Source: Methanobacterium sp.
Lineage (GTDB): Archaea > Methanobacteriota > Methanobacteria > Methanobacteriales > Methanobacteriaceae
DNA length: 12,038 bases
Direction: 5' to 3'
Assembly (NCBI GenBank): GCA_003164415.1
Contig: PLTK01000044.1
Span: 945 to 12,982 of the forward strand
The notes under the pieces are model-generated. The model did no database searches. It saw nothing but the letters and a program-made list of their open reading frames with translations, and had not been told where the DNA came from. Positions 1 through 6,060 of the stretch are shown here, piece after piece (position 1 is the first letter of the stretch; each line of letters starts with the position of its first letter). The translations under genes were made by a program, and so were the position numbers.

Positions 1-695
1 TCTCCAACAATAACCTCTTCAGCCTTTTCTGTTCCTATAATTTTATTTAAAGCTTTTTCAAGAACAATATTCACACCTAAACTTTCTAGGTAATCCTGTA
101 CTTTAAGTGCCATATCTGGATCTAAAGACCTTGGGAGTATCTGTGGTACCATTTCAGTAACACTCACATCAATTCCAAGCTGTTTAAGCCCATAACCAAG
201 TTCTAGACCTATGGCACCAGCACCCACAACAATGGCTTTACTGCTGTGTTCTGCCCATTTTTTAATTTTGGCCCCATCTTCAATGGTTCTGACCTTGAAA
301 ACTCCCTTTAAATCTGTTCCTTCCACCGGTGGTATGAACGGTGATCCACCAGTTGCAATAACCAAATAATCGTAGTATAAAATACCTTCAGTTTTATTGG
401 TCGTTTGGGTGTTATTTGAACGATATTTCACAAATTTTTCTGAAGCCACCACCTCAAAGACTTCAGAATCGGTTATAATGTTGATACCTTGTTTTCCATA
501 GTATTCTGGTGTGTGCATGACGATTTCATCGAAAGATTCTATTTCTCCGCCTATAACATATGGAATAGCACATTGGGAGTATGCAACCTGGTTTTCACGT
601 GTTATGACTGTTATTTCAGTTTTATCAGAATATTTTCTTATATTTGAAGCAACGGTAAGACCACCAGCACCGCTACCGATTATAACAACTTTCAT
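1..695 (-). CDS. FAD/NAD(P)-dependent disulfide oxidoreductase, NADH oxidase/CoA-disulfide reductase class (partial)
   Basis: About 231 N-terminal residues are present and the C-terminal half lies beyond the left edge. Visible motifs are the FAD-binding GSGAGG at residues 7-12, the ATGG motif near 114-117, and the NAD(P)-binding GAGAIG at 158-163. A single cysteine, Cys42, sits in YSQCAIPYVIGG. That is the place of the redox-active cysteine of NADH oxidase (Nox) and CoA-disulfide reductase, which use one active-site cysteine instead of a CxxxxC pair. Members of this family reduce oxygen, CoA disulfide, polysulfide or related thiol substrates in the cytoplasm, and the sequence does not decide which. 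The ATG at 693-695 is preceded by GGTG at 705-708, and an in-frame TAA just upstream rules out a longer start. A TATA-like element and an upstream oligo-T tract suggest its own transcript. The family is clear and the substrate is open. Confidence 0.85.
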   Translation of the reverse strand, partial: MKVVIIGSGAGGLTVASNIRKYSDKTEITVITRENQVAYSQCAIPYVIGGEIESFDEIVMHTPEYYGKQGINIITDSEVFEVVASEKFVKYRSNNTQTTNKTEGILYYDYLVIATGGSPFIPPVEGTDLKGVFKVRTIEDGAKIKKWAEHSSKAIVVGAGAIGLELGYGLKQLGIDVSVTEMVPQILPRSLDPDMALKVQDYLESLGVNIVLEKALNKIIGTEKAEEVIVG

Positions 696-704
696 ATTAT
701 TTTA

Positions 705-708
705 CACC
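705..708 (-). promoter_or_regulatory. Ribosome binding site of the oxidoreductase gene
   Basis: GGTG on the minus strand lies 9 nt before the ATG at 695. It is a partial match to the GGTGAT core expected for archaeal ribosomes and supports that start. Confidence 0.5.
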
Positions 709-742
709 ATTTCCAACGATTTTCTTGAATTGAGTAAACTTA

Positions 743-754
743 TTTTTATAAAAA
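743..754 (-). promoter_or_regulatory. TATA-like element upstream of the oxidoreductase gene
   Basis: TTTTTATAAAAA is a perfect 12-bp palindrome about 50 nt upstream of the ATG at 695. With the usual archaeal spacing of about 25 bp, transcription would begin near 720-725 and leave a leader of roughly 25-30 nt that contains the GGTG site. The region is AT-rich, so a chance match is possible. Confidence 0.45.
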
Positions 755-765
755 TTCTAAAATTT

Positions 766-774
766 AAAAAAAAA
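766..774 (-). terminator. Oligo-T terminator after the membrane protease gene
   Basis: Nine consecutive Ts on the minus strand start 5 nt after the protease stop codon at 780-782. More T-rich sequence follows. Oligo-T tracts without a strong hairpin are the common intrinsic terminators of archaea. This would end the protease transcript before the oxidoreductase promoter. Confidence 0.5.
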
Positions 775-779
775 TTTAG

Positions 780-2033
780 TTATAGAGATAGCAATATCCC
801 CCTTGCTAAACTGTAGACTATTATTGATGCTATTAGCAGAATCAAGAAATAGGATAATGGAGTCATTATTTTGTTAACAACACTTTCAGATAATTTATAA
901 CCTAATAGTTCCTCTAATAATAACCCGCCGTCTAATGGCTTCACAGGGAGAAGGTTGAATATTCCGACTGAGAAGTTCAAGAGGAAAATCCAGAAAAATA
1001 ATTGCTGAAGCGAGTAAATAAACCATGGAATTTGAGTACCAACAGTTTTTGCAACATTACTGTTGACGAATTCTTGTTGCATGGCCCTTATACCAATATA
1101 ACCTTTGGATGAATTGTCTGGATTGGCTCCTGTTTTAATTGTATAATTGCCCGACGTTGTTTGGAGGGTTACATTTTCCCCTATTTTAAGTTGACTAAAA
1201 ACAACCTCAGCATTGGAAAGAGTTGTAGTATCCACTCCATTTATACTTTGAACAATTGTTCCTTGGGGTAGTTTCCCATATGCAGGACTACCTGGAACAA
1301 CGCTGTATATCTGGACACCGCCGTTATGGAATGTTGGAAATACTGGGCCGGTCACATTTTCTCCGAGAGTAGGTGTTTCTATATGGGTTCCAGGTATAGT
1401 AAAACCGGGTATACCAATAAATACGCTGCCTATAATCATCAAAGTGATAAACATAACTATTATAAAGGATATGGCCGCTAATATCAAATTGAAAATAGAT
1501 CCTGCTGCGTAAATTCTTAATTTCTGAATTCTTTCGGATTTTTGGACATCTTCTTCGTTTGGTTCAACAAAGGCACCAGGAAGTACAGCTAATAATAAAA
1601 CGCCTATTGAATCTATTTTAACTCCTTCGATCCTAGCGATTATACCATGACCAAATTCGTGGACCACTAAAACTGTCATCAATCCTATTATACCATAGCC
1701 TAATGGTATAAATGCCTGTGAACCCGGAATATCCACTCCCGGCAGTATTATTGACAATTGTGGGTTTGTAAATGTTGATGAAAGTGTAGATAATATGAGT
1801 CCTAGGGTTAATATCATGAAGAAAAACGACACAGGTATACCTATATTCATGATGAGTCTCCAAGATCTAGGACTTTTCATAGCTACAGAATCTATAAAGT
1901 CCCGTAATCTTTTAGTTCTTCTCATCATTATAGGCCCTTCAATATCAATTTTCAATCTATCTTTAAATAGAAGGGCAACAACCCATATAATAATAAATGC
2001 AATAGCGTAATACCATAAAACGTTCAATGCCAA
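780..2033 (-). CDS. Site-2-type intramembrane metalloprotease with PDZ domain (peptidase M50 family)
   Basis: This is a multi-pass zinc protease expected to cut membrane-bound substrates, as site-2 proteases do. In a 417-residue numbering, the zinc motif HEFGH is at 125-129 inside a hydrophobic stretch. The second conserved motif, NLLPVKPLDGG, contains LDG at 367-369 and supplies the third zinc ligand. Between them lies a PDZ-like domain, about 237-315, with SVVPGSPA and INGV signatures. Hydrophobic segments lie near 5-25, 64-84, 107-134, 175-208, 337-365 and 392-415. An open frame begins with GTG at 2042, but that codon sits inside the GGTGAT ribosome binding site at 2038-2043. I therefore favour TTG at 2033, or TTG at 2027. 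The gene follows moeA in the same direction after a gap of about 80 bp. The natural substrate is unknown. Confidence 0.9.
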   Translation of the reverse strand: MALNVLWYYAIAFIIIWVVALLFKDRLKIDIEGPIMMRRTKRLRDFIDSVAMKSPRSWRLIMNIGIPVSFFFMILTLGLILSTLSSTFTNPQLSIILPGVDIPGSQAFIPLGYGIIGLMTVLVVHEFGHGIIARIEGVKIDSIGVLLLAVLPGAFVEPNEEDVQKSERIQKLRIYAAGSIFNLILAAISFIIVMFITLMIIGSVFIGIPGFTIPGTHIETPTLGENVTGPVFPTFHNGGVQIYSVVPGSPAYGKLPQGTIVQSINGVDTTTLSNAEVVFSQLKIGENVTLQTTSGNYTIKTGANPDNSSKGYIGIRAMQQEFVNSNVAKTVGTQIPWFIYSLQQLFFWIFLLNFSVGIFNLLPVKPLDGGLLLEELLGYKLSESVVNKIMTPLSYFLILLIASIIVYSLARGILLSL

Positions 2034-2037
2034 AAGA

Positions 2038-2043
2038 ATCACC
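2038..2043 (-). promoter_or_regulatory. Ribosome binding site that decides the protease start
   Basis: The minus strand reads AAAGGTGATTCTTTTG here. GGTGAT is an excellent match to the archaeal 16S anti-Shine-Dalgarno. It overlaps the GTG at 2042, leaving no room for that codon to be the start, and lies 4 nt before TTG at 2033. Confidence 0.6.
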
Positions 2044-2106
2044 TTTAGATATGTATTTATATTTTTAATTAAATTGCTATTAGTATTTTGTTATCTATTA
2101 AATTCG

Positions 2107-2114
2107 TTTATAAA
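2107..2114 (-). promoter_or_regulatory. Possible TATA box for the protease gene
   Basis: TTTATAAA lies directly after the moeA stop codon at 2117-2119 and about 75 nt upstream of the protease start. Transcription from it would begin near 2085. It could allow expression of the protease separately from moeA. No T-tract separates the genes, so read-through from moeA is equally possible. Confidence 0.35.
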
Positions 2115-2116
2115 TC

Positions 2117-3331
2117 TTAAACTGTCAGTGAATCGTATGGAAGAACGTTACATTCCTCTCCTTCACCAATTCCTTCAACATTTTCTTCTATAATAATATA
2201 AGCGTTCGATTCTACCATAGATCTTATGATCCCTGAACCTTTAATCTTCAGTGGTCTAACCATATTTAATTCTGTTTTTGCCCTTATATAATCTGTCCTT
2301 CCAAGACTTGAAGGGATCTTCCTCGAAGCAATTTTAGGGATTATTTGGGGCTCATTTTCTATTCCCTGCATTTTATAGAGACTATTCCTCACAAAAACAT
2401 CAGCTTGTACAATTGCTGCTACAGGATATCCTGAAAGCATAAAAATAGGTTTTTCATGTATAATTCCGTATCCAAAGGGCTTACCAGGTCGTAATGCAAC
2501 ACCATGTATTAAAACTTTGCCAATATTTTCTGTTACATCTACCACTACGTCTCCTTTGCTAATTGCAGTACCGCCTGTAGATATTAAAGCATCGTGTGTC
2601 TCAATTAATTTTTCAAATTCATTTTCAACAAGTTTATGACTATCAACACAATGTACTAATGTTGGAATGGCCAATGCGGATTCTACCATGGCCTTGAATG
2701 TATAATGATTTGAATTTATAATCTCTGCTCCATTTAGTGATGTACGGGGCATTACCAGTTCATTTCCTGTGGTAATAACTGCTATTTTGGGCTTTTTATA
2801 GACATTTACACTATTGTAACCTGCTGAAGCGATTAATGCAAGATCTTGAGGTCTTAAAATTTGCCCATTCCCTAAAATATCGTCTCCCTCTTTTATATCT
2901 TCACCCATGGGGGAGATATTTTCTCCAGGTTTTAAAGTCATTTCAACTTCTAGATTATCCCCTTCTGAATTTGTATATTCTTCCATTACAACAGAATTTG
3001 CCCCCTCAGGTATTGGTGCTCCTGTTGCTATTCTTACAGCTTCTCCATGTTTAACCAATTCACTTGAAACTTGACCTGCACCTATTGTATCAATGATCTT
3101 GAGTTTTGCAGGATTGGTCTCAGAAGATCCAAAGGTATCTTCGGCAAAAATTGCATATCCGTCCATTGCAGATCTTTCAAAAGGAGGAGAATTTAATTCT
3201 GATTTTATATATTCAGCTAACACTCTTCTATGAGCATCTTCAAGCGAAATTTTCTCAACACCAACATTTTTCAGAGAAGAATCTATAATTTTTTGGGCCT
3301 TTTTGACCGGCATAAGATTTGATAAAAACAT
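2117..3331 (-). CDS. moeA: Molybdopterin molybdotransferase MoeA
   Basis: MoeA inserts molybdate (or tungstate in some methanogens) into adenylylated molybdopterin, the last step in making the cofactor used by enzymes such as formylmethanofuran dehydrogenase. The 404 residues cover the full family length. Visible features are PPFERSAMDGYA at 49-60, the substrate-binding region RIATGAPIPEGA at 100-111, SPMGEDI at 140-146, and the start of the MoaB/MogA-like domain at about 182 with AVITTGNEL. Within that domain are STGGTAISKGD at 251-261 and LRPGKPFGYG at 280-289. The C-terminal MoeA domain runs from about 335 to the end. The loop LSGYPVA at 299-305 replaces the bacterial LPGNPVS. No clear ribosome binding site precedes ATG 3331 or the in-frame ATG at codon 7, so the exact start is uncertain. 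It is divergent from the ABC genes. Confidence 0.93.
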   Translation of the reverse strand: MFLSNLMPVKKAQKIIDSSLKNVGVEKISLEDAHRRVLAEYIKSELNSPPFERSAMDGYAIFAEDTFGSSETNPAKLKIIDTIGAGQVSSELVKHGEAVRIATGAPIPEGANSVVMEEYTNSEGDNLEVEMTLKPGENISPMGEDIKEGDDILGNGQILRPQDLALIASAGYNSVNVYKKPKIAVITTGNELVMPRTSLNGAEIINSNHYTFKAMVESALAIPTLVHCVDSHKLVENEFEKLIETHDALISTGGTAISKGDVVVDVTENIGKVLIHGVALRPGKPFGYGIIHEKPIFMLSGYPVAAIVQADVFVRNSLYKMQGIENEPQIIPKIASRKIPSSLGRTDYIRAKTELNMVRPLKIKGSGIIRSMVESNAYIIIEENVEGIGEGEECNVLPYDSLTV

Positions 3332-3381
3332 TTTTTTTCTCGAGTAGAATTTATTTTGAAATTATTTCTAAGTTTATTCTC

Positions 3382-3391
3382 TAAATATAAT
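3382..3391 (-). promoter_or_regulatory. Possible TATA box for moeA
   Basis: ATTATATTTA on the minus strand is centred about 55 nt upstream of the moeA ATG and would give a leader of about 30 nt. The surroundings are very AT-rich, so this is a weak call. Confidence 0.3.
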
Positions 3392-3542
3392 ATCTAATAA
3401 ATTGATCCAATTATTAAGAAAATCAATTGAAGATTTCAATATTTTTATTCACACCATTTAAATTAAAGAACCGATTGATATTTCGTAGGTTACACTTCAA
3501 ACTATGATTTAAAATTTAATAATCATTAATAATAAATAGGGT

Positions 3543-3572
3543 GATGATATCCATTCACAACTTCATATCATC
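3543..3572. repeat. Inverted repeat, possible operator
   Basis: GATGATAT at 3543-3550 and its exact reverse complement ATATCATC at 3565-3572 are separated by 14 bp. A TATA-like stretch begins about 4 bp to the right. The half-sites are about 22 bp apart centre to centre, or two helical turns, as seen in some dimeric repressor operators. It lies about 150 bp upstream of the ABC ATPase start. No regulator gene is next to it, and an 8-bp match can arise by chance in AT-rich DNA. Confidence 0.35.
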
Positions 3573-3685
3573 TGTCCTATATATACATTCAACATGGGGC
3601 TTGGATCGTAAAATTCATTTTTTATTTTCAAAGCTAAGATATTACAACCAGTAAATTTAATAAATAAGAATATAGTCTTCTCAAT

Positions 3686-3703
3686 AGAAATAATTTATAT
3701 ATA
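3686..3703 (+). promoter_or_regulatory. Strong archaeal promoter (BRE plus TATA) of the ABC operon
   Basis: AGAAA at 3686-3690 followed by TTTATATATA at 3694-3703 closely matches the BRE/TATA arrangement known from Methanothermobacter promoters. With initiation about 25 bp after the TATA centre, transcription should start near 3720-3726, at or next to the ATG at 3723. The message would then be leaderless or have a very short leader. Confidence 0.6.
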
Positions 3704-3722
3704 TTAAATGGTGGGGTTCGGT

Positions 3723-4646
3723 ATGGACTCAAATGAAGTTATGATAAAAATAGAATCTTTGACTAAATCATTCGGCAGAATTAAAGCACTGGATGATCTC
3801 AACCTCGAAATAAAACGGGGAGAACTCCTTGGAATAATAGGTCCAAACGGAGCAGGTAAAACAACTGCAATAAGGATGGCTTGTTGTATACTTAAACCCG
3901 ATTTTGGGGATATTAAAATTGACGGTATAAGTATCCATGAAGATCCTATAAGGATTAAATCAATGATAGGATACCTCCCTGAAGAACCTAATTTATATGA
4001 ACGTTTTAAAGCTAAAGACCTTCTTAAATATTTCGCAGAACTCTATGGGGTTCCAAAAAATGATATTAATGGTAGAATAGAATATCTACTAGAACTTGTA
4101 GGAATGACAGAAAGAAAAGATGACAGAATAAATACATTTTCAAAGGGATTGAGACAGAGAATTAGTGTGGCAAGAGCCCTTGTTCACGATCCTGAAATAA
4201 TAATACTTGATGAGCCTACGATGGGTCTTGATCCTGCAACTGCAAACTCTATACGCGATTTTGTAAGGAATCTTAAAGGAAATAAAACAATGATATTATG
4301 TACTCATTACATGGCAGAGGCAGATTCCCTGTGTGATCGAGTTGCAATACTTAATAAAGGAAGAATCATAGATGTTGGAACGCCGGGTTACCTTAAATCT
4401 AAAATACACGGCGATGTGATACTAAAAATCAGAATACAAAACATTGATGATGTTAACGGTTACAAAGAACAAATAATGAAATTTCCATCGGTTGCTGCCG
4501 TTGATTTTGTTGATGGAGAATACTTAATATCTTTAAAATACAGAAATGAGATGTCAGAAATTGTTGAACTCTTTGGCAATAATGTAAATTCGATTAACAC
4601 TAAAGAACCTACACTCGAAGATGTATTCATAAATACAGTTAAATGA
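3723..4646 (+). CDS. ABC-2 exporter ATP-binding protein
   Basis: This is the cytoplasmic ATPase that powers the two permeases encoded downstream. In a 307-residue numbering it shows Walker A GPNGAGKT at 40-47, a Q-loop region GYLPEEP near 83-89 with Glu where many ABC proteins have Gln, the signature FSKGLRQR at 139-146, Walker B IIILDEP at 159-165, the D-loop GLDP at 168-171 and the switch His at 195. A C-terminal accessory domain of about 80 residues ends in PTLEDVFINTVK, typical of the drug/sodium/antibiotic exporter ATPases (DrrA, NatA, CcmA-like). The frame is open from an ATG at 3708, but that codon lies only 5 bp after the TATA box and should not be transcribed. ATG 3723 fits best, with GGTGG 9 nt upstream in the DNA, and ATG 3741 is also possible. 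The substrate is unknown. Confidence 0.93.
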   Translation: MDSNEVMIKIESLTKSFGRIKALDDLNLEIKRGELLGIIGPNGAGKTTAIRMACCILKPDFGDIKIDGISIHEDPIRIKSMIGYLPEEPNLYERFKAKDLLKYFAELYGVPKNDINGRIEYLLELVGMTERKDDRINTFSKGLRQRISVARALVHDPEIIILDEPTMGLDPATANSIRDFVRNLKGNKTMILCTHYMAEADSLCDRVAILNKGRIIDVGTPGYLKSKIHGDVILKIRIQNIDDVNGYKEQIMKFPSVAAVDFVDGEYLISLKYRNEMSEIVELFGNNVNSINTKEPTLEDVFINTVK

Positions 4647-4670
4647 CCGAATAAAATTTTAAGTGTTACC

Positions 4671-5852
4671 ATGAAATTCACCAGCATAACTAAATGGGAG
4701 TTTAAAAACACCTTAAAAAGCAAGAAGTTCATGATGATCTTCTTTTTACAGCTTTCAGTTCTCTTTTTAATGATAATTATCTTCAATTCATTTGTTACAA
4801 ACATCGAATCAGATAACAGTGTATCAATTACACCCTCACTGAGCGGATTCGCTTCCATGGATGTTCTCGACCAAAGTGGATTATTTTTAAAATTAATTAA
4901 CCCCGCTGATATAAGCATTGTTCCGTTGTCCTATAATGCTTCAATGAGTAATATTGCCGAAGGGAAAACTACAGGATTTCTTTATGTACCTGGAAATGCT
5001 GATCAGAAGATACGATCGGGACAAACTATTGATATGACAATTTATTTGGACTCAAGTGATCCAAAAAGTAGTGTTGTAAGGGATGAAGTGAATTCAACCA
5101 CTCAAATAATATCTCAATCATATAGTAACACTCTAACTGATTCTGTTGTGCCCCAGAATACAACTATTCCCACTGTTAAGCAGGAATCAACAGGAGAATC
5201 GTTACCTCTTCAAATTATAAAAAAAGTCATGCTTGTTATCCTGCTGTTTTTACCCCTTTTACTGTTTGGAAATATGATTATTGATACTGTAGTTGGTGAG
5301 AAGGAAAGAAAAACAGGTGAAATCCTTATTGCTATGCCAATGTCTCAAGCTCAAGTTATCATTGGTAAAAGCATGGCCGTTGTACTTACAATATCTCTAC
5401 AAGTTGCAATGTGGTTGATCATACTTTTAATTGCAGGATTTCATATAGATAATCCTTTATTGGTTTTTATCTTCATTTTCTTAACATCAATACCCATAAT
5501 TGGAATTACATCAGTTGTAGCAGCATATTCTAAAAATTTTAAAGAGGCAGGTATTGGATTAAGCATAGCCTACATGGGGATAGTTGGATTTCTTGTTGTA
5601 CCGGTACTATTATACCTCTCAAGAAAATCATTTATAGCAAATATTTCCCCTATGACCATAGTGATGAGAATATTTTCTGGAGAATCCATACCACCGACCG
5701 ATTATGGTATTTCACTTGCTGCCATTTTAATTGTTAGCATAATTTCATATTGGATTGCAATTAAACTTTTTGAGAGGGATGATATAATGTTTGGACCCAG
5801 ACCTGGTATTTTACGACTTATATATGATTTAATAACTTTTAAAAAGTTTTAA
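4671..5852 (+). CDS. ABC-2 type exporter permease, first subunit
   Basis: This is a membrane component of the exporter, 393 residues. It has one N-terminal membrane segment (about 21-42), then a soluble loop of about 140 residues expected outside the membrane. A cluster of hydrophobic segments follows at about 184-205, 229-257, 262-285, 296-315 and 347-367. The cytoplasmic motif VVGEKERKTGEILIAMPMS at 207-225 is the hallmark of the ABC-2/NatB-like permease family. It begins 24 nt after the ATPase stop, so the two are surely cotranscribed. The ribosome binding site is weak. The protein is alignable by eye with the second permease at both the N-terminus and the GE(K/R)ERKT motif, so the pair is likely an ancient duplication working as a heterodimer. 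The exported substrate cannot be inferred. Confidence 0.9.
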   Translation: MKFTSITKWEFKNTLKSKKFMMIFFLQLSVLFLMIIIFNSFVTNIESDNSVSITPSLSGFASMDVLDQSGLFLKLINPADISIVPLSYNASMSNIAEGKTTGFLYVPGNADQKIRSGQTIDMTIYLDSSDPKSSVVRDEVNSTTQIISQSYSNTLTDSVVPQNTTIPTVKQESTGESLPLQIIKKVMLVILLFLPLLLFGNMIIDTVVGEKERKTGEILIAMPMSQAQVIIGKSMAVVLTISLQVAMWLIILLIAGFHIDNPLLVFIFIFLTSIPIIGITSVVAAYSKNFKEAGIGLSIAYMGIVGFLVVPVLLYLSRKSFIANISPMTIVMRIFSGESIPPTDYGISLAAILIVSIISYWIAIKLFERDDIMFGPRPGILRLIYDLITFKKF

Positions 5853-6060
5853 TATGTAACTGATTATCCACATAACCTAGATAACATCTAAACCAAAAAA
5901 AAGTTAAAATTAATGTAATAAACTAAAAACAATTATAAAACAAATTATACATCCAATTTATCCTTAAATTTAAAATATTTGGTGAGATACAGTGATATTA
6001 ATTAATATAATTCTAAGAGATATGTGTAATAATCAAATCAAATAGAAAACTGGAAATAAA
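5853..6060 (+). other. 208-bp spacer between the two permease genes
   Basis: This spacer is unusually long within an otherwise compact three-gene set. It contains TATA-like sequences (ATTATAAAAC near 5932-5941 and AATATAATT near 6003-6011) and a very small ORF with a good ribosome binding site. The second permease may therefore have its own promoter or a leader-type control. No T-tract terminator is visible. Confidence 0.5.
5981..6045 (+). CDS. Putative 17-codon leader ORF before the second permease
   Basis: GGTGA at 5981-5985 lies 6 nt before GTG at 5992, the best ribosome binding site arrangement in the plus-strand operon. The frame runs 17 codons to an amber TAG at 6043-6045. The next ATG, that of permease 2 at 6061, is in the same frame and only 15 nt further on, and it has no good ribosome binding site of its own. 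The predicted peptide is short, rich in Ile and Asn, and matches nothing I recognise. It may be a leader peptide that feeds ribosomes to the permease start, a decayed older start, or chance. Confidence 0.3.

Larger units (their letters stand above)
3332..3722. other. Divergent intergenic region between moeA and the ABC operon
   Basis: This is the longest stretch without a recognised gene, about 390 bp and AT-rich. It should hold the promoters for moeA (minus) and the ABC set (plus). I see a strong plus-strand promoter at its right end, an 8-bp inverted repeat near 3543-3572, and a second TATA-like sequence (CTATATATAC, about 3577-3586) just after that repeat. A 36-codon open frame at 3544-3654 (plus) has no usable ribosome binding site and no recognisable features, so I do not call it a gene. 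No tRNA-like or strongly structured GC-rich RNA is apparent. Confidence 0.6.

Noticed and set aside
511..816. 101-codon plus-strand open frame
   Set aside because: It lies antisense to the oxidoreductase gene, whose frame carries clear FAD, NAD and Cys42 motifs; its protein shows no recognisable feature.
3544..3654. 36-codon plus-strand ORF in the divergent intergenic region
   Set aside because: GGTGAT overlaps the start codon instead of preceding it, the peptide has no recognisable motif, and the region is AT-rich intergenic DNA. Left as noncoding unless conservation shows otherwise.
3788..4010. Glu in place of the usual Q-loop Gln in the ABC ATPase
   Set aside because: GYLPEE is a common variant in the NatA/DrrA-like exporter ATPases, so it does not mark an inactive enzyme.
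4460..4918. 152-codon minus-strand open frame
   Set aside because: It is antisense to the end of the ATPase gene and the start of permease 1, both of which carry clear family motifs.
5834..5850. AACTTTT-A-AAAAGTT inverted repeat at the end of permease 1
   Set aside because: It is all A/T, has almost no loop, and is explained by Phe-Lys-Lys-Phe codons. It is not a convincing terminator.
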